Assembly: GCA_947037025.1 (NCBI GenBank)
Contig: CAMQSU010000007.1
Location: 1 to 59,475 of the forward strand
Direction: 5' to 3'
Length of the DNA: 59,475 nucleotides
From: an uncultured Clostridia bacterium
GTDB lineage: Bacteria; Bacillota; Clostridia; Christensenellales; UBA3700
Below the pieces are notes generated by a model that was not told the DNA's origin, did no database searches, and saw nothing but the letters and a program-made list of their open reading frames with translations. Shown piece after piece: positions 26,433 to 34,970 of this stretch. Positions within the stretch are counted from its first letter, which is position 1. The number at the start of each line of letters is the position of its first letter. The position numbers and the translations under genes were made by a program.

Positions 26433-27629
26433 TTACTTAGCCATATTCTCTTTAAGTTCTAAGACAAATTCTTCAATTCTTTTCATAGCCTTTCTTAGAC
26501 TTACTATGCTGTAAGCATAACTAATACGGATAAAATCATTACCGCTATCGCCAAACGCACTTCCCGGTACAACTGCAACTTTTTTTGCTTTTAGTAATGC
26601 TGTCGCAAACTCCTCTCCATTCATACCAAGAGATGATACTTTAGGAAAAACATAAAACGCACCCTTCGGCTCAAAGCATTCAAGACCTAGCCTATTTAAC
26701 GTACGAACCATGAAATGCCTACGCATATCATACTCTTCGTGCATAGCTTCAACAGCCTTAAAATCATCAATAAAACCATCTTCCAATGCTTGCAGTCCTG
26801 CGTACTGGCTAACAGTAGGCGCGCACATTATGCAGTATTGATGAATTTTCAACATCACTGAAAGCAACGGCTCTGGGCAAGCAACATAGCCTAGCCTCCA
26901 ACCTGTCATTGCAAATGATTTAGAAAAACCATTAATTACAATTGTTCGCTCTCGCATGCCCTCAACTTCCGCAATTGATACGTGCTGCACATCATATGTA
27001 AGTTCAGAATAAATTTCGTCTGATATTACAATAATGTTATGCTCTATACATAATTTTGATACCGCCTCTAAGTGCGAACGCTCCATTATTGCGCCGGTTG
27101 GATTGTTAGGATAAGGCATTATAAGTACTTTTGTTTTAGGTGTAATACAGGCTAAAAGTTCATTTGGTGTCACCTTAAACTCATCCGATACTTTGCATGG
27201 CACTGCTACCGAAACTCCGCCACATAGTTTAACACATGGAGAATATGAAACATAAGAGGGCTCTGGGATTAGCACTTCATCACCGTCATTTAGTAATGCT
27301 CTTAGTGATAAATCAATCCCCTCACTAGCGCCAACGGTCACAAGAATTTCGTTATCTGAACTATATTTGATATTATATCTAGTCGACAAATATTTTGCTA
27401 TAGCTATACGAAGTGCAGGCATTCCAGTATTAGAGGTGTATTGTGTATACCCCTTTTTAATACTTGAAATAGCACTCTCACGCACGCTCCATGGCGTTTG
27501 AAAATCAGGCTCGCCAACTCCTAGTGAGATAGCGCCCTTCATGGTAGCCGCAACATCAAAAAATTTCCTTATACCAGACGGCTTAATTCCACTTGCCTTT
27601 TCGCTTATAAACTCATTATAATCTATCAT
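26433..27629 (-). CDS. PLP-dependent class I/II aminotransferase
   Basis: A fold-type I aminotransferase of 398 residues. It shows GVGEPDFQTPW, YTSNTGMPALRIAIAKYL, VTVGASEGIDLSLRALL, the NPTGAIM segment, VISDEIYSELTYD, and the PLP lysine in NGFSKSFAMTGWRLGY. These are traits of the aspartate/aromatic aminotransferase group (PatA/AspC-like); the amino acid cannot be fixed. It overlaps the Lrp-type regulator upstream by 4 bp, so the regulator probably controls this transaminase in response to an amino acid. Confidence 0.92.
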   Translation of the reverse strand: MIDYNEFISEKASGIKPSGIRKFFDVAATMKGAISLGVGEPDFQTPWSVRESAISSIKKGYTQYTSNTGMPALRIAIAKYLSTRYNIKYSSDNEILVTVGASEGIDLSLRALLNDGDEVLIPEPSYVSYSPCVKLCGGVSVAVPCKVSDEFKVTPNELLACITPKTKVLIMPYPNNPTGAIMERSHLEAVSKLCIEHNIIVISDEIYSELTYDVQHVSIAEVEGMRERTIVINGFSKSFAMTGWRLGYVACPEPLLSVMLKIHQYCIMCAPTVSQYAGLQALEDGFIDDFKAVEAMHEEYDMRRHFMVRTLNRLGLECFEPKGAFYVFPKVSSLGMNGEEFATALLKAKKVAVVPGSAFGDSGNDFIRISYAYSIVSLRKAMKRIEEFVLELKENMAK

Positions 27630-28114
27630 CTAATTAACTCTCTTTTATCTTCAGTGTTGCTAAACAATTGCACACCGCCTTCTTTATACTGCTTCAGGAT
27701 AAACAGGGTTTTAGTACTAATTACACTATCGATTGCTGATAAGGTTTTCGATACAAATAAAGAAATTTCACGGACAGTTTTGCCCTCTATTGTAAGTGTC
27801 AAATCGTGACCACCGCTCATAAGATATAAGTTTTTAACCATATCATAACCCATCAGCTCCTCAGCAATCGCATCAAATCCAGAGATTTTTTGCGGAGTTA
27901 CGCCGATTTCGATTAGTGCATCAACACAGTCATTGCCTGCAAGCTCGTTGTTTATGATTGCAGTATACTTAACGATAACGCCGCTATCTTCAAGCTCAGA
28001 AATTGTTTCTTCAACAACACTCTCATTAATGTTAAGCAGCTCTGCTATGTATTCGTTTGAGCACCTTGCGTTGTCTTTTAATAGTTGCAATATTTTTTTA
28101 GATATTTTGTCCAT
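27626..28114 (-). CDS. Lrp/AsnC-family transcriptional regulator
   Basis: 162 residues: an N-terminal helix-turn-helix (ISKKILQLLKDNARCSNEYIAELLNI condensed; EELLN-type recognition helix, residues about 5-45) and a C-terminal ligand-binding RAM domain (DALIEIGVTPQK, YDMVKNLYLMSGGHDLTLTIEG, TKTLFILKQYK). GGAGATAAC precedes the ATG. It is the first gene of a two-gene unit with the aminotransferase, overlapping it by 4 bp. The effector is probably an amino acid related to that enzyme; this is inference. Confidence 0.93.
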   Translation of the reverse strand: MDKISKKILQLLKDNARCSNEYIAELLNINESVVEETISELEDSGVIVKYTAIINNELAGNDCVDALIEIGVTPQKISGFDAIAEELMGYDMVKNLYLMSGGHDLTLTIEGKTVREISLFVSKTLSAIDSVISTKTLFILKQYKEGGVQLFSNTEDKRELIR

Positions 28115-28229
28115 GTTATCTCCTATACACTATTTTAATTTTGAATACTGTATTTTATACTATAATATTAATTATACACTATTTTCATCAAATTTGTTAC
28201 GTATATTATTTTGCTCGAAAAAATATATT

Positions 28230-29408
28230 TTATATAAATTTGAAAGTTAACTTAGCCGGATTGTGATCAGAATACAAATATCCTGCGTCAACATTCTCAA
28301 CTTTTACTATCTTAATGTTATCACTTACAATAAAACCATCAACTACAACTTCGTAGTTAACACCTTTCACGTATGGAATCTCTCCGGCGCGGCAAGTACC
28401 TACTTTGTTATTAGGGACTTTTGCAATGCTGAATCCTTCATTCATATCACTAGGTTTTAGGTCTGATATCCAGCTAGGCCTATTTTGTGTTGTTGGGAAT
28501 AAATCTTGAGTTAAATCATGATTGAAATCGCCGCCAACAATAACGTAATTTCCTTTTGCTTCTTCCTCGTCCATAACTTTTTTAAGCATTTCAAGCTGTA
28601 GTGCCCTAATTGTTCCGCCCTCGTCATATGCTGACATATGGTTGTTAATTAGAGTAAGCTCCCCCTTAGTGCCATCAGTCTTTGTTATAGGAACTCTAGA
28701 GATCATGAAGCATCTATCTAAATCTAGAAACTTAGCAAAACCATCATCAAGTGGATATTGTCTACGAAGATTACTTTCAACGTTGTATTTGCTGAATGTT
28801 GCAAGCCCTGCTTTATTTGCTCCATGATGGTCATTTAATGGATACATCAAATAAGCCGAGTCAAAGTTCTGTGCAAAGTTGTGGCTGTAATCTTTAAGAT
28901 AAGCACTTTTTCTAATCATATCATACTGATTAACTTCATAACTTCTATCACCTTTTATGTCAACTTCCTGCATGAACAAAAAGTCCGCGTTATGCTTTGA
29001 TACTAGGTCAATACTTCCGTTAATATTCTTAAGTACATTATCCTTACTAACTGCTTTACTGTACTTGCCGACTTGCTTTTTGCCAGTCAATTTGTCGCTG
29101 CCCTGATCTAAAAAGAATGAATAAGGAACATCATATGCACCAAACCCAATATTATAGGTCATTGCAGTATATTCGCCATCTGCTGATGCCATTATTTCTG
29201 TGTTATTATCAGATTTAATCACAAGATTATCGTCTAATCTATAATACTGAGCAAACACATATATAATATAACCGCCTGCTAGTAGCAAAACAGTGCCAAT
29301 TGCAATCAGCAACACAAGTGCAGTGATTTTTACCGCTTTCATTTTTTTAGACAGAACTTTCTTTTCTTTTTTCTGCTTTTTTTCTTTCTTGCCTACAACA
29401 TTTTCCAT
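28230..29408 (-). CDS. Membrane-anchored endonuclease/exonuclease/phosphatase-fold protein
   Basis: 392 residues. A lysine-rich cytosolic start (KKEKKQKKEKKVLSKKMK) precedes one membrane helix (about residues 29-52), then an EEP-fold catalytic domain outside the cell: MTYNIGFGAYD, FLFMQEVDIKG (metal Glu), NNHMSAYDEGG, VGGDFNHDLT and SDHNPAKLTF (catalytic His). EEP proteins cleave phosphodiester bonds of nucleic acids or lipids. An outward nuclease or phosphodiesterase is the best guess. AAGGGG precedes the ATG. Single gene between the lrp unit and the zinc ribbon gene. Confidence 0.85.
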   Translation of the reverse strand: MENVVGKKEKKQKKEKKVLSKKMKAVKITALVLLIAIGTVLLLAGGYIIYVFAQYYRLDDNLVIKSDNNTEIMASADGEYTAMTYNIGFGAYDVPYSFFLDQGSDKLTGKKQVGKYSKAVSKDNVLKNINGSIDLVSKHNADFLFMQEVDIKGDRSYEVNQYDMIRKSAYLKDYSHNFAQNFDSAYLMYPLNDHHGANKAGLATFSKYNVESNLRRQYPLDDGFAKFLDLDRCFMISRVPITKTDGTKGELTLINNHMSAYDEGGTIRALQLEMLKKVMDEEEAKGNYVIVGGDFNHDLTQDLFPTTQNRPSWISDLKPSDMNEGFSIAKVPNNKVGTCRAGEIPYVKGVNYEVVVDGFIVSDNIKIVKVENVDAGYLYSDHNPAKLTFKFI

Positions 29409-29660
29409 AATTAATTCCCCTTTGAATTAATGCAGTAGTTAACCAAAACTACCTTTTACCCGTTGATATTGTTGCTACACTTCCAATTGTTTCAGCCAAT
29501 AATTAAAATTATATATTACTATAATATTTTCTTTTATACTTTATTATACATCATTAAATACATACTGTCAAGAACAATCGCAATTTTGTATATAATGCGA
29601 TAAATCGTACATAATAACTATGTGACGAAAGTCATAATAGGACAAATAAGGAGATATATT

Positions 29661-29822
29661 ATGAAAGAAAAATGTTATTGTCACACTGGCGAGAAGCCAG
29701 GTAGTGGTTGTTACTCATGTACAAATTGCGGAACTAATTTAAATCTTGGCACACAAGATAAATGCCCACCATGCTCTAAGTGCGGCAACACTGACTTTAA
29801 AATGAATGAATGTATTAATTAA
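29661..29822 (+). CDS. Small zinc ribbon protein
   Basis: 53 residues with nine cysteines, of which CxxCxxC (C17, C20, C23) and C35, C38, C41 can form one or two zinc sites: CHTGEKPGSGCYSCTNCG and CPPCSKCGNTDF. The HTGEKPGxGxYxCxNCG...PPCxKCGxxxF pattern is that of small zinc-ribbon proteins common in Clostridia. I start at the ATG at 29661, after AAGGAG; a frame beginning 13 codons earlier lacks support. Monocistronic with its own terminator. The function is not known; metal storage or nucleic-acid binding are options. Confidence 0.8.
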   Translation: MKEKCYCHTGEKPGSGCYSCTNCGTNLNLGTQDKCPPCSKCGNTDFKMNECIN

Positions 29823-29897
29823 CAATAAAATTAGACGTTACTGTTTTTCCTGAAAAAATATAGTAACTTTCAATATTTTTTTCTAATTTTACAACAA

Positions 29898-29926
29898 AAA
29901 AGAGAGTGAATTCACTCTCTTTTTTT
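29898..29926. terminator. Terminator of the zinc ribbon gene, probably bidirectional with pyrR
   Basis: A palindromic AGAGAGTGAA / TTCACTCTCT (29901-29920) flanked by A and T runs (AAAAAA before, TTTTTT after). A weaker hairpin GTTACT...AGTAAC is at 29836-29867. Confidence 0.85.
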
Positions 29927-30074
29927 ATTGTTTTTTTATGTTTATAATTAACTTAATTAACTATTAATTAAAGGTTTATTACATATTTAACACATATTTA
30001 TATATAGCTTTGCACACGTTTTTTCCGCAATTAATTGAGGTTTAAAACTTATTTAATGCCGATTATATTATAAC

Positions 30075-31521
<1,447 letters not shown>

Positions 31522-31525
<4 letters not shown>

Positions 31526-32067
31526 TTGTTAAACCTCTTAAATCTTGATTTTAGTTTATCGTCACCATACAAAAAGAAAACATACACTAATATCATAAGT
31601 GTAGCGACCATACAAAAAATATCTGCGATATTTCCTATCGCGAACCCGTACCCGAACCACGTTTCAAAGAAAGTGTATTCAATAAAATCTCTTACATGAC
31701 CCAAAAATATTCTGTCATATAGGTTGCCAAGAGCACCTCCAAGAAGGAGTAATAGCCCATATCTTAACAGCTTATTTGTGTCATTATGAAGGTAAATTAA
31801 CGCTGCAAAAATCGCTAATACAGTGATTATTGTCACTACTAAAAGCAACACAGTCTGCCCTTCAAATGCACCAAATGAAGCACCCGTATTTAGAGCATAT
31901 TGCAACTCAATAACCCCATCCCACAGCGTAAAATGCCTGCCATTTTCAATTAAAAATGGCATAATAGCAGCTTTAGACAGCAAGTCTAATAATATTACAG
32001 CAACACAAAAAAATATTTCTAAAAGTATTGCAATTTTTACTTTCATTTTTTTATCTAAGTTAATCAT
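31522..32067 (-). CDS. lspA: Lipoprotein signal peptidase
   Basis: Cleaves signal peptides of lipid-modified prolipoproteins in the membrane. 181 residues, four hydrophobic helices, the conserved AQYALNTGASFGAF-like loop (LQYALNTGASFGAFEGQ) and the two catalytic aspartates D118 and D127 in GNLYDRIFLGHVRDFIEY. Its ATG abuts the sepF stop codon; the gene overlaps rluD by 4 bp. The ribosome binding site is weak, so translation probably depends on coupling to sepF. A lysine-rich C-terminal tail follows the last helix. Confidence 0.95.
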
Positions 32068-32787
32068 TTAGTTTTGCCTATCCTTTATGTCGCAAGGCAC
32101 GGTAATACATGACCCTGCTGGAGTAAATAACATTAGCGACTTTCCGACCTTTTGATGCGAACCACCTAGTGCATAAATTGCACCTGATAGAAAATCTAAA
32201 TAACGCTGCATATCTTTAGGCGCTATTTTATCAGTGTCAACTATAAGTGCTTGGTTATTTTTAAGCGTCATAATTAGATTTTGCACATCAGAATAAGACT
32301 TTGGCGAACAGATAGTGACATCCGTGCCGCCACCGCTCCTACTCATCTCCTGAATACGTCTAACATCCTCAGCTTTTCTGTCATCATATCTAGCGACTTC
32401 AGCTCTAGATGGTCTTGACTGCCTGTGATCTTGCTCATATGGCATGCTGTTTGGCTCGCTGTAATAATTATTACCAGAACGATTGTCCTCATACCTCGGT
32501 CTAGCCTTAGCATGATAGTCGTCATTTCGTCTAGGGTCATCGCATCTATCACGTGGTGCCGGAGCACCGCGATAATTATCACGGGCGATAGGCGGTTGCT
32601 GATTGAATGAGTCCTCACGTCTAGAGGCGCGCGGGTCATAATTGCTTGGACTATCACGCCTTTCCTGACCAACATTCACATCACGAGAATATTCTCTCGC
32701 ATCAAAATTACGATCAAAGTTATTATCTTCACGACTAAAGTCGCCTCTCTCATAGTTATCATGATTATCTCTATTAAATCTTCCCAT
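32068..32787 (-). CDS. sepF: SepF-type division protein with long disordered N-terminus
   Basis: 239 residues. The last 90 or so carry the SepF (DUF552) fold: DVTICSPKSYSDVQNLIMTLKNNQALIVDTDKI, MQRYLDFLSGAIYALGGSHQKVGKSLMLFTPAG in short pieces. SepF tethers FtsZ to the membrane. The first 145 residues are unlike standard SepF: Arg, Asp, Asn, Tyr and Pro rich (YERGDFSREDNNFDRNF, PRYEDNRSGNNYYS), with no amphipathic membrane helix at the start. I start at the ATG at 32787, 6 nt after AAAGGAG. It overlaps yggS by 14 bp. Confidence 0.85.
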   Translation of the reverse strand: MGRFNRDNHDNYERGDFSREDNNFDRNFDAREYSRDVNVGQERRDSPSNYDPRASRREDSFNQQPPIARDNYRGAPAPRDRCDDPRRNDDYHAKARPRYEDNRSGNNYYSEPNSMPYEQDHRQSRPSRAEVARYDDRKAEDVRRIQEMSRSGGGTDVTICSPKSYSDVQNLIMTLKNNQALIVDTDKIAPKDMQRYLDFLSGAIYALGGSHQKVGKSLMLFTPAGSCITVPCDIKDRQN

Positions 32788-33469
32788 AACCACTCCTTTC
32801 TCCAAATATTGCTCTGCCTAATCTGACAATGTTGCTGCCTGCAAATTTGATTGCAAGCTCAAAATCATTAGTCATACCCGCACTAAGGTAGCTCAAATTG
32901 TATTTTATCTTTAGGTCTTTATACCGCTCGCCAAGAATACTATACAGCTGAATTAATTGCTCATTATCAGCAATCGGCATAACAGCCATAACACCACAAA
33001 CATTTATATTATCTAGTTGCATAATCTGACATATTGCATGATCAAGTTCATCAATATCAAAGCCTGACTTACTCGCCTCTCTGCCCATATTTACCTGAAC
33101 TAAAACATCAATAGTTATGCCCGCTGCAATCGCCTGCTTGGATACTTCTTTTGCAAGGCTAAATCTATCTACAGAATGAATAAGCGTAACTAATTTAACA
33201 ATTTGTTTTACTTTATTAGTCTGCAAATTCCCTATGAAGTGCCATTTAAAAGACTGCTCAGGACGAAATTTATCAACGAGTTCTTGCACGCGATTCTCGC
33301 CCAAAACGTTAAGTAAATTACCATCATTAATAATATCAATCACCTCGTTAGACATAGTCTTACTAGCACCAACGATAGTGACATGATCAGTCCGCCCGAC
33401 CGAAGCCAAAGCATCATCAACACGTTTTCTACAATCGATAATATTATTACGCAGCAAATCTTTATACAT
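32774..33469 (-). CDS. yggS: YggS/YlmE-type PLP homeostasis protein
   Basis: A PLP-binding protein with an alanine-racemase-like TIM barrel without known catalytic activity; it balances vitamin B6 and keto acid metabolism. 231 residues: IVGASKTMSNEVI with the PLP lysine K37, LGENRVQELVDKF, WHFIGNLQTNKVKQI, LVQVNMGREASKSGF, GVMAVMP and LSAGMTNDFELAIKFAGSNIVRLGRAIFG in order. Start at the ATG at 33469 after AGAGGT; the frame also reaches a TTG two codons earlier. First gene of the run leading to sepF, as in many Clostridia. Confidence 0.95.
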   Translation of the reverse strand: MYKDLLRNNIIDCRKRVDDALASVGRTDHVTIVGASKTMSNEVIDIINDGNLLNVLGENRVQELVDKFRPEQSFKWHFIGNLQTNKVKQIVKLVTLIHSVDRFSLAKEVSKQAIAAGITIDVLVQVNMGREASKSGFDIDELDHAICQIMQLDNINVCGVMAVMPIADNEQLIQLYSILGERYKDLKIKYNLSYLSAGMTNDFELAIKFAGSNIVRLGRAIFGERSGYGKI

Positions 33470-33607
33470 ATACAACCTCTATGATATAATACCACAAAAG
33501 CGAGATAATGTAAAGTGTTATTTTTGTTATTTAACATAGGAATAGGCAAACAAACGCTGTTTGCCTGCCTATAATAATTATTTTATAATATTATTGTCTA
33601 TATTTGT

Positions 33608-34423
33608 TTATATTTTGCATTCATCAATATTATCATTAACTAAATGCACATCTAGTTTATTAAACGGAATACTAATTTCATTCTTATGAAACGCTGCGAC
33701 AATACTTTCACGAATATCCCAATATACTTCCCAATATTCAGCAGTATTTACCCAAACACGGAATATAATATCAAGGCTACTATCACTATAAGCATGAAGC
33801 CTAATAATCGGCAGCGGCTCACTATGCACTTTAGGATTTGCGATTGCAACATCAAGCAAAACTTCTTTAACTTTATCGATGTTTTCTGAGTATGAAATTG
33901 GAATAATCATCTCTATCATTCTATCCTTTTGGTTAGTAAAGTTAGTAATATGATTGTTTGCAACTACACCATTTGGGATAAAAATCTTTTTATTATCAAT
34001 AGTCACAAGCTCAGTATTAAACAATTTAATTTCTCTAACTTTACCAGAAACGCCACCCGTATCAATAAAATCACCTTCAACAAAAGGCTTAGTAATAGCA
34101 ATAACGATTCCGCTTGCGATATTAGCTAAAGAACCTTGAAGTGCAAGACCAAGTGCGACAGTGACAGCACCTACTATTGCAACAAGTGCGGTAATAGGAA
34201 CGCCAATAAAATATCCGACTAAAAACACCATAATTAAAATTATGATTGACTTAATCAGCGAAGATGCGAAACCCATAACTGCCCTGTCGACACCTGATTT
34301 TGCCATAATTTTTCGTGCTATTTTTACGATTACTCTAATTGCAATTAAGCCTAATATTATAGTCGCTACAACTAAACCTAACCTTATTAAAAAATCTATC
34401 CAATCAAATTCCATAACTCTCAT
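33608..34423 (-). CDS. mscS: Small-conductance mechanosensitive channel
   Basis: Opens under membrane tension to release solutes on osmotic downshift. 271 residues: two to three N-terminal helices, then the pore helix region (VAIVGAVTVALGLALQGSLANIASGI condensed) with the Gly/Ala packing of TM3, the beta domain (GDFIDTGGVSGKVREIKLFNTELVTIDNKKIFIPNG in pieces) and an alpha/beta C-terminal domain. AAGGAG lies 5 nt before the ATG at 34423; the GTG two codons earlier is less likely. It stands alone; the 51-bp repeat array lies 122 bp upstream. Confidence 0.95.
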   Translation of the reverse strand: MRVMEFDWIDFLIRLGLVVATIILGLIAIRVIVKIARKIMAKSGVDRAVMGFASSLIKSIIILIMVFLVGYFIGVPITALVAIVGAVTVALGLALQGSLANIASGIVIAITKPFVEGDFIDTGGVSGKVREIKLFNTELVTIDNKKIFIPNGVVANNHITNFTNQKDRMIEMIIPISYSENIDKVKEVLLDVAIANPKVHSEPLPIIRLHAYSDSSLDIIFRVWVNTAEYWEVYWDIRESIVAAFHKNEISIPFNKLDVHLVNDNIDECKI

Positions 34424-34545
34424 ACACACTCCTTATTTATATTAGTGTTGTTAATTACTGTGATTATATACTATGATAGATAATTTAATTGTGTTAAAAT
34501 CTGATTAAATAATCTTGCAATTTAAAACAAATACAATATAATAGT

Positions 34546-34855
34546 ACACAACAAATTGCAAAAAGTACACTGCTAAAAAGTACAATGCATAATCGAACAC
34601 AACAAATTGCAAAAAGTACGCTGCTAAAAAGTGCACTGCATAATCGTACACAACAAGTTGCAAAAAGTACACTGCAAAAAAGTGCACTGCATAATCGTAC
34701 ACAACAAATTGCAATAAAGTGACTGCTAAAAAGTGCACTGCATAATCGTACACAACAAGTTGCAAAAAGTACACTGCAAAAAAGTACACTGCATAATCGA
34801 ACACAACAAATTGCAAAAGATACACTGCAAAAAGTGACTGCTAAAAAGTGCACTG
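34546..34855. repeat. Tandem array of six 51-bp units
   Basis: Units start at 34546, 34597, 34648, 34699, 34750 and 34801, exactly 51 bp apart. Each begins ACACAACAA[AG]TTGCAA and ends GCATAATCG[AT]; within each unit a shorter motif, TGC[AT]AAAAAGT[AG]CAC, occurs twice. Units differ from each other at a few positions. The length is a multiple of three and lacks stop codons in several frames, which creates overlapping open frames of cysteine- or tyrosine-rich repeats that I do not regard as genes. It lies between the ispH-rpsA terminator and mscS. Confidence 0.95.
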
Positions 34856-34927
34856 CAAATATTTGCAGTACACCTAACTATATTATTAGTCCACCAATTA
34901 TTAGCGATTATGTTTTAAGCATAAAAA

Positions 34928-34953
34928 AACACACTCTAACACTAGAGTGTGTT
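34928..34953 (-). terminator. Terminator of the cmk-plsC-ispH/rpsA transcript
   Basis: A perfect stem AACACACTCTA / TAGAGTGTGTT with a 4-nt loop; on the minus strand it runs into TTTTTTTAT. It lies 18 bp past the stop codon of the fusion gene. Confidence 0.92.
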
Positions 34954-34970
34954 TGTTTTTAATTATAAAA

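Noticed and set aside
29836..29867. Hairpin GTTACT/AGTAAC after the zinc ribbon gene as a regulatory RNA
   Set aside because: It is short, with a large loop, and lies just before a clear terminator; no conserved element is visible.
32343..32675. 110-codon frame inside sepF on the same strand
   Set aside because: It lies within the low-complexity part of sepF in another frame and has no start signal; the SepF reading ends in a recognisable domain.
34494..34853. Overlapping open frames with 17-residue repeats across the 51-bp array
   Set aside because: They arise because the repeat length is a multiple of three and free of stop codons in several frames. There is no ribosome binding site, and composition (Cys/Phe/Tyr runs) is unlike any gene here.
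34546..34855. CRISPR array
   Set aside because: The 51-bp units repeat without unique spacers, have no cas genes nearby and contain inner half-repeats; it is a tandem minisatellite.
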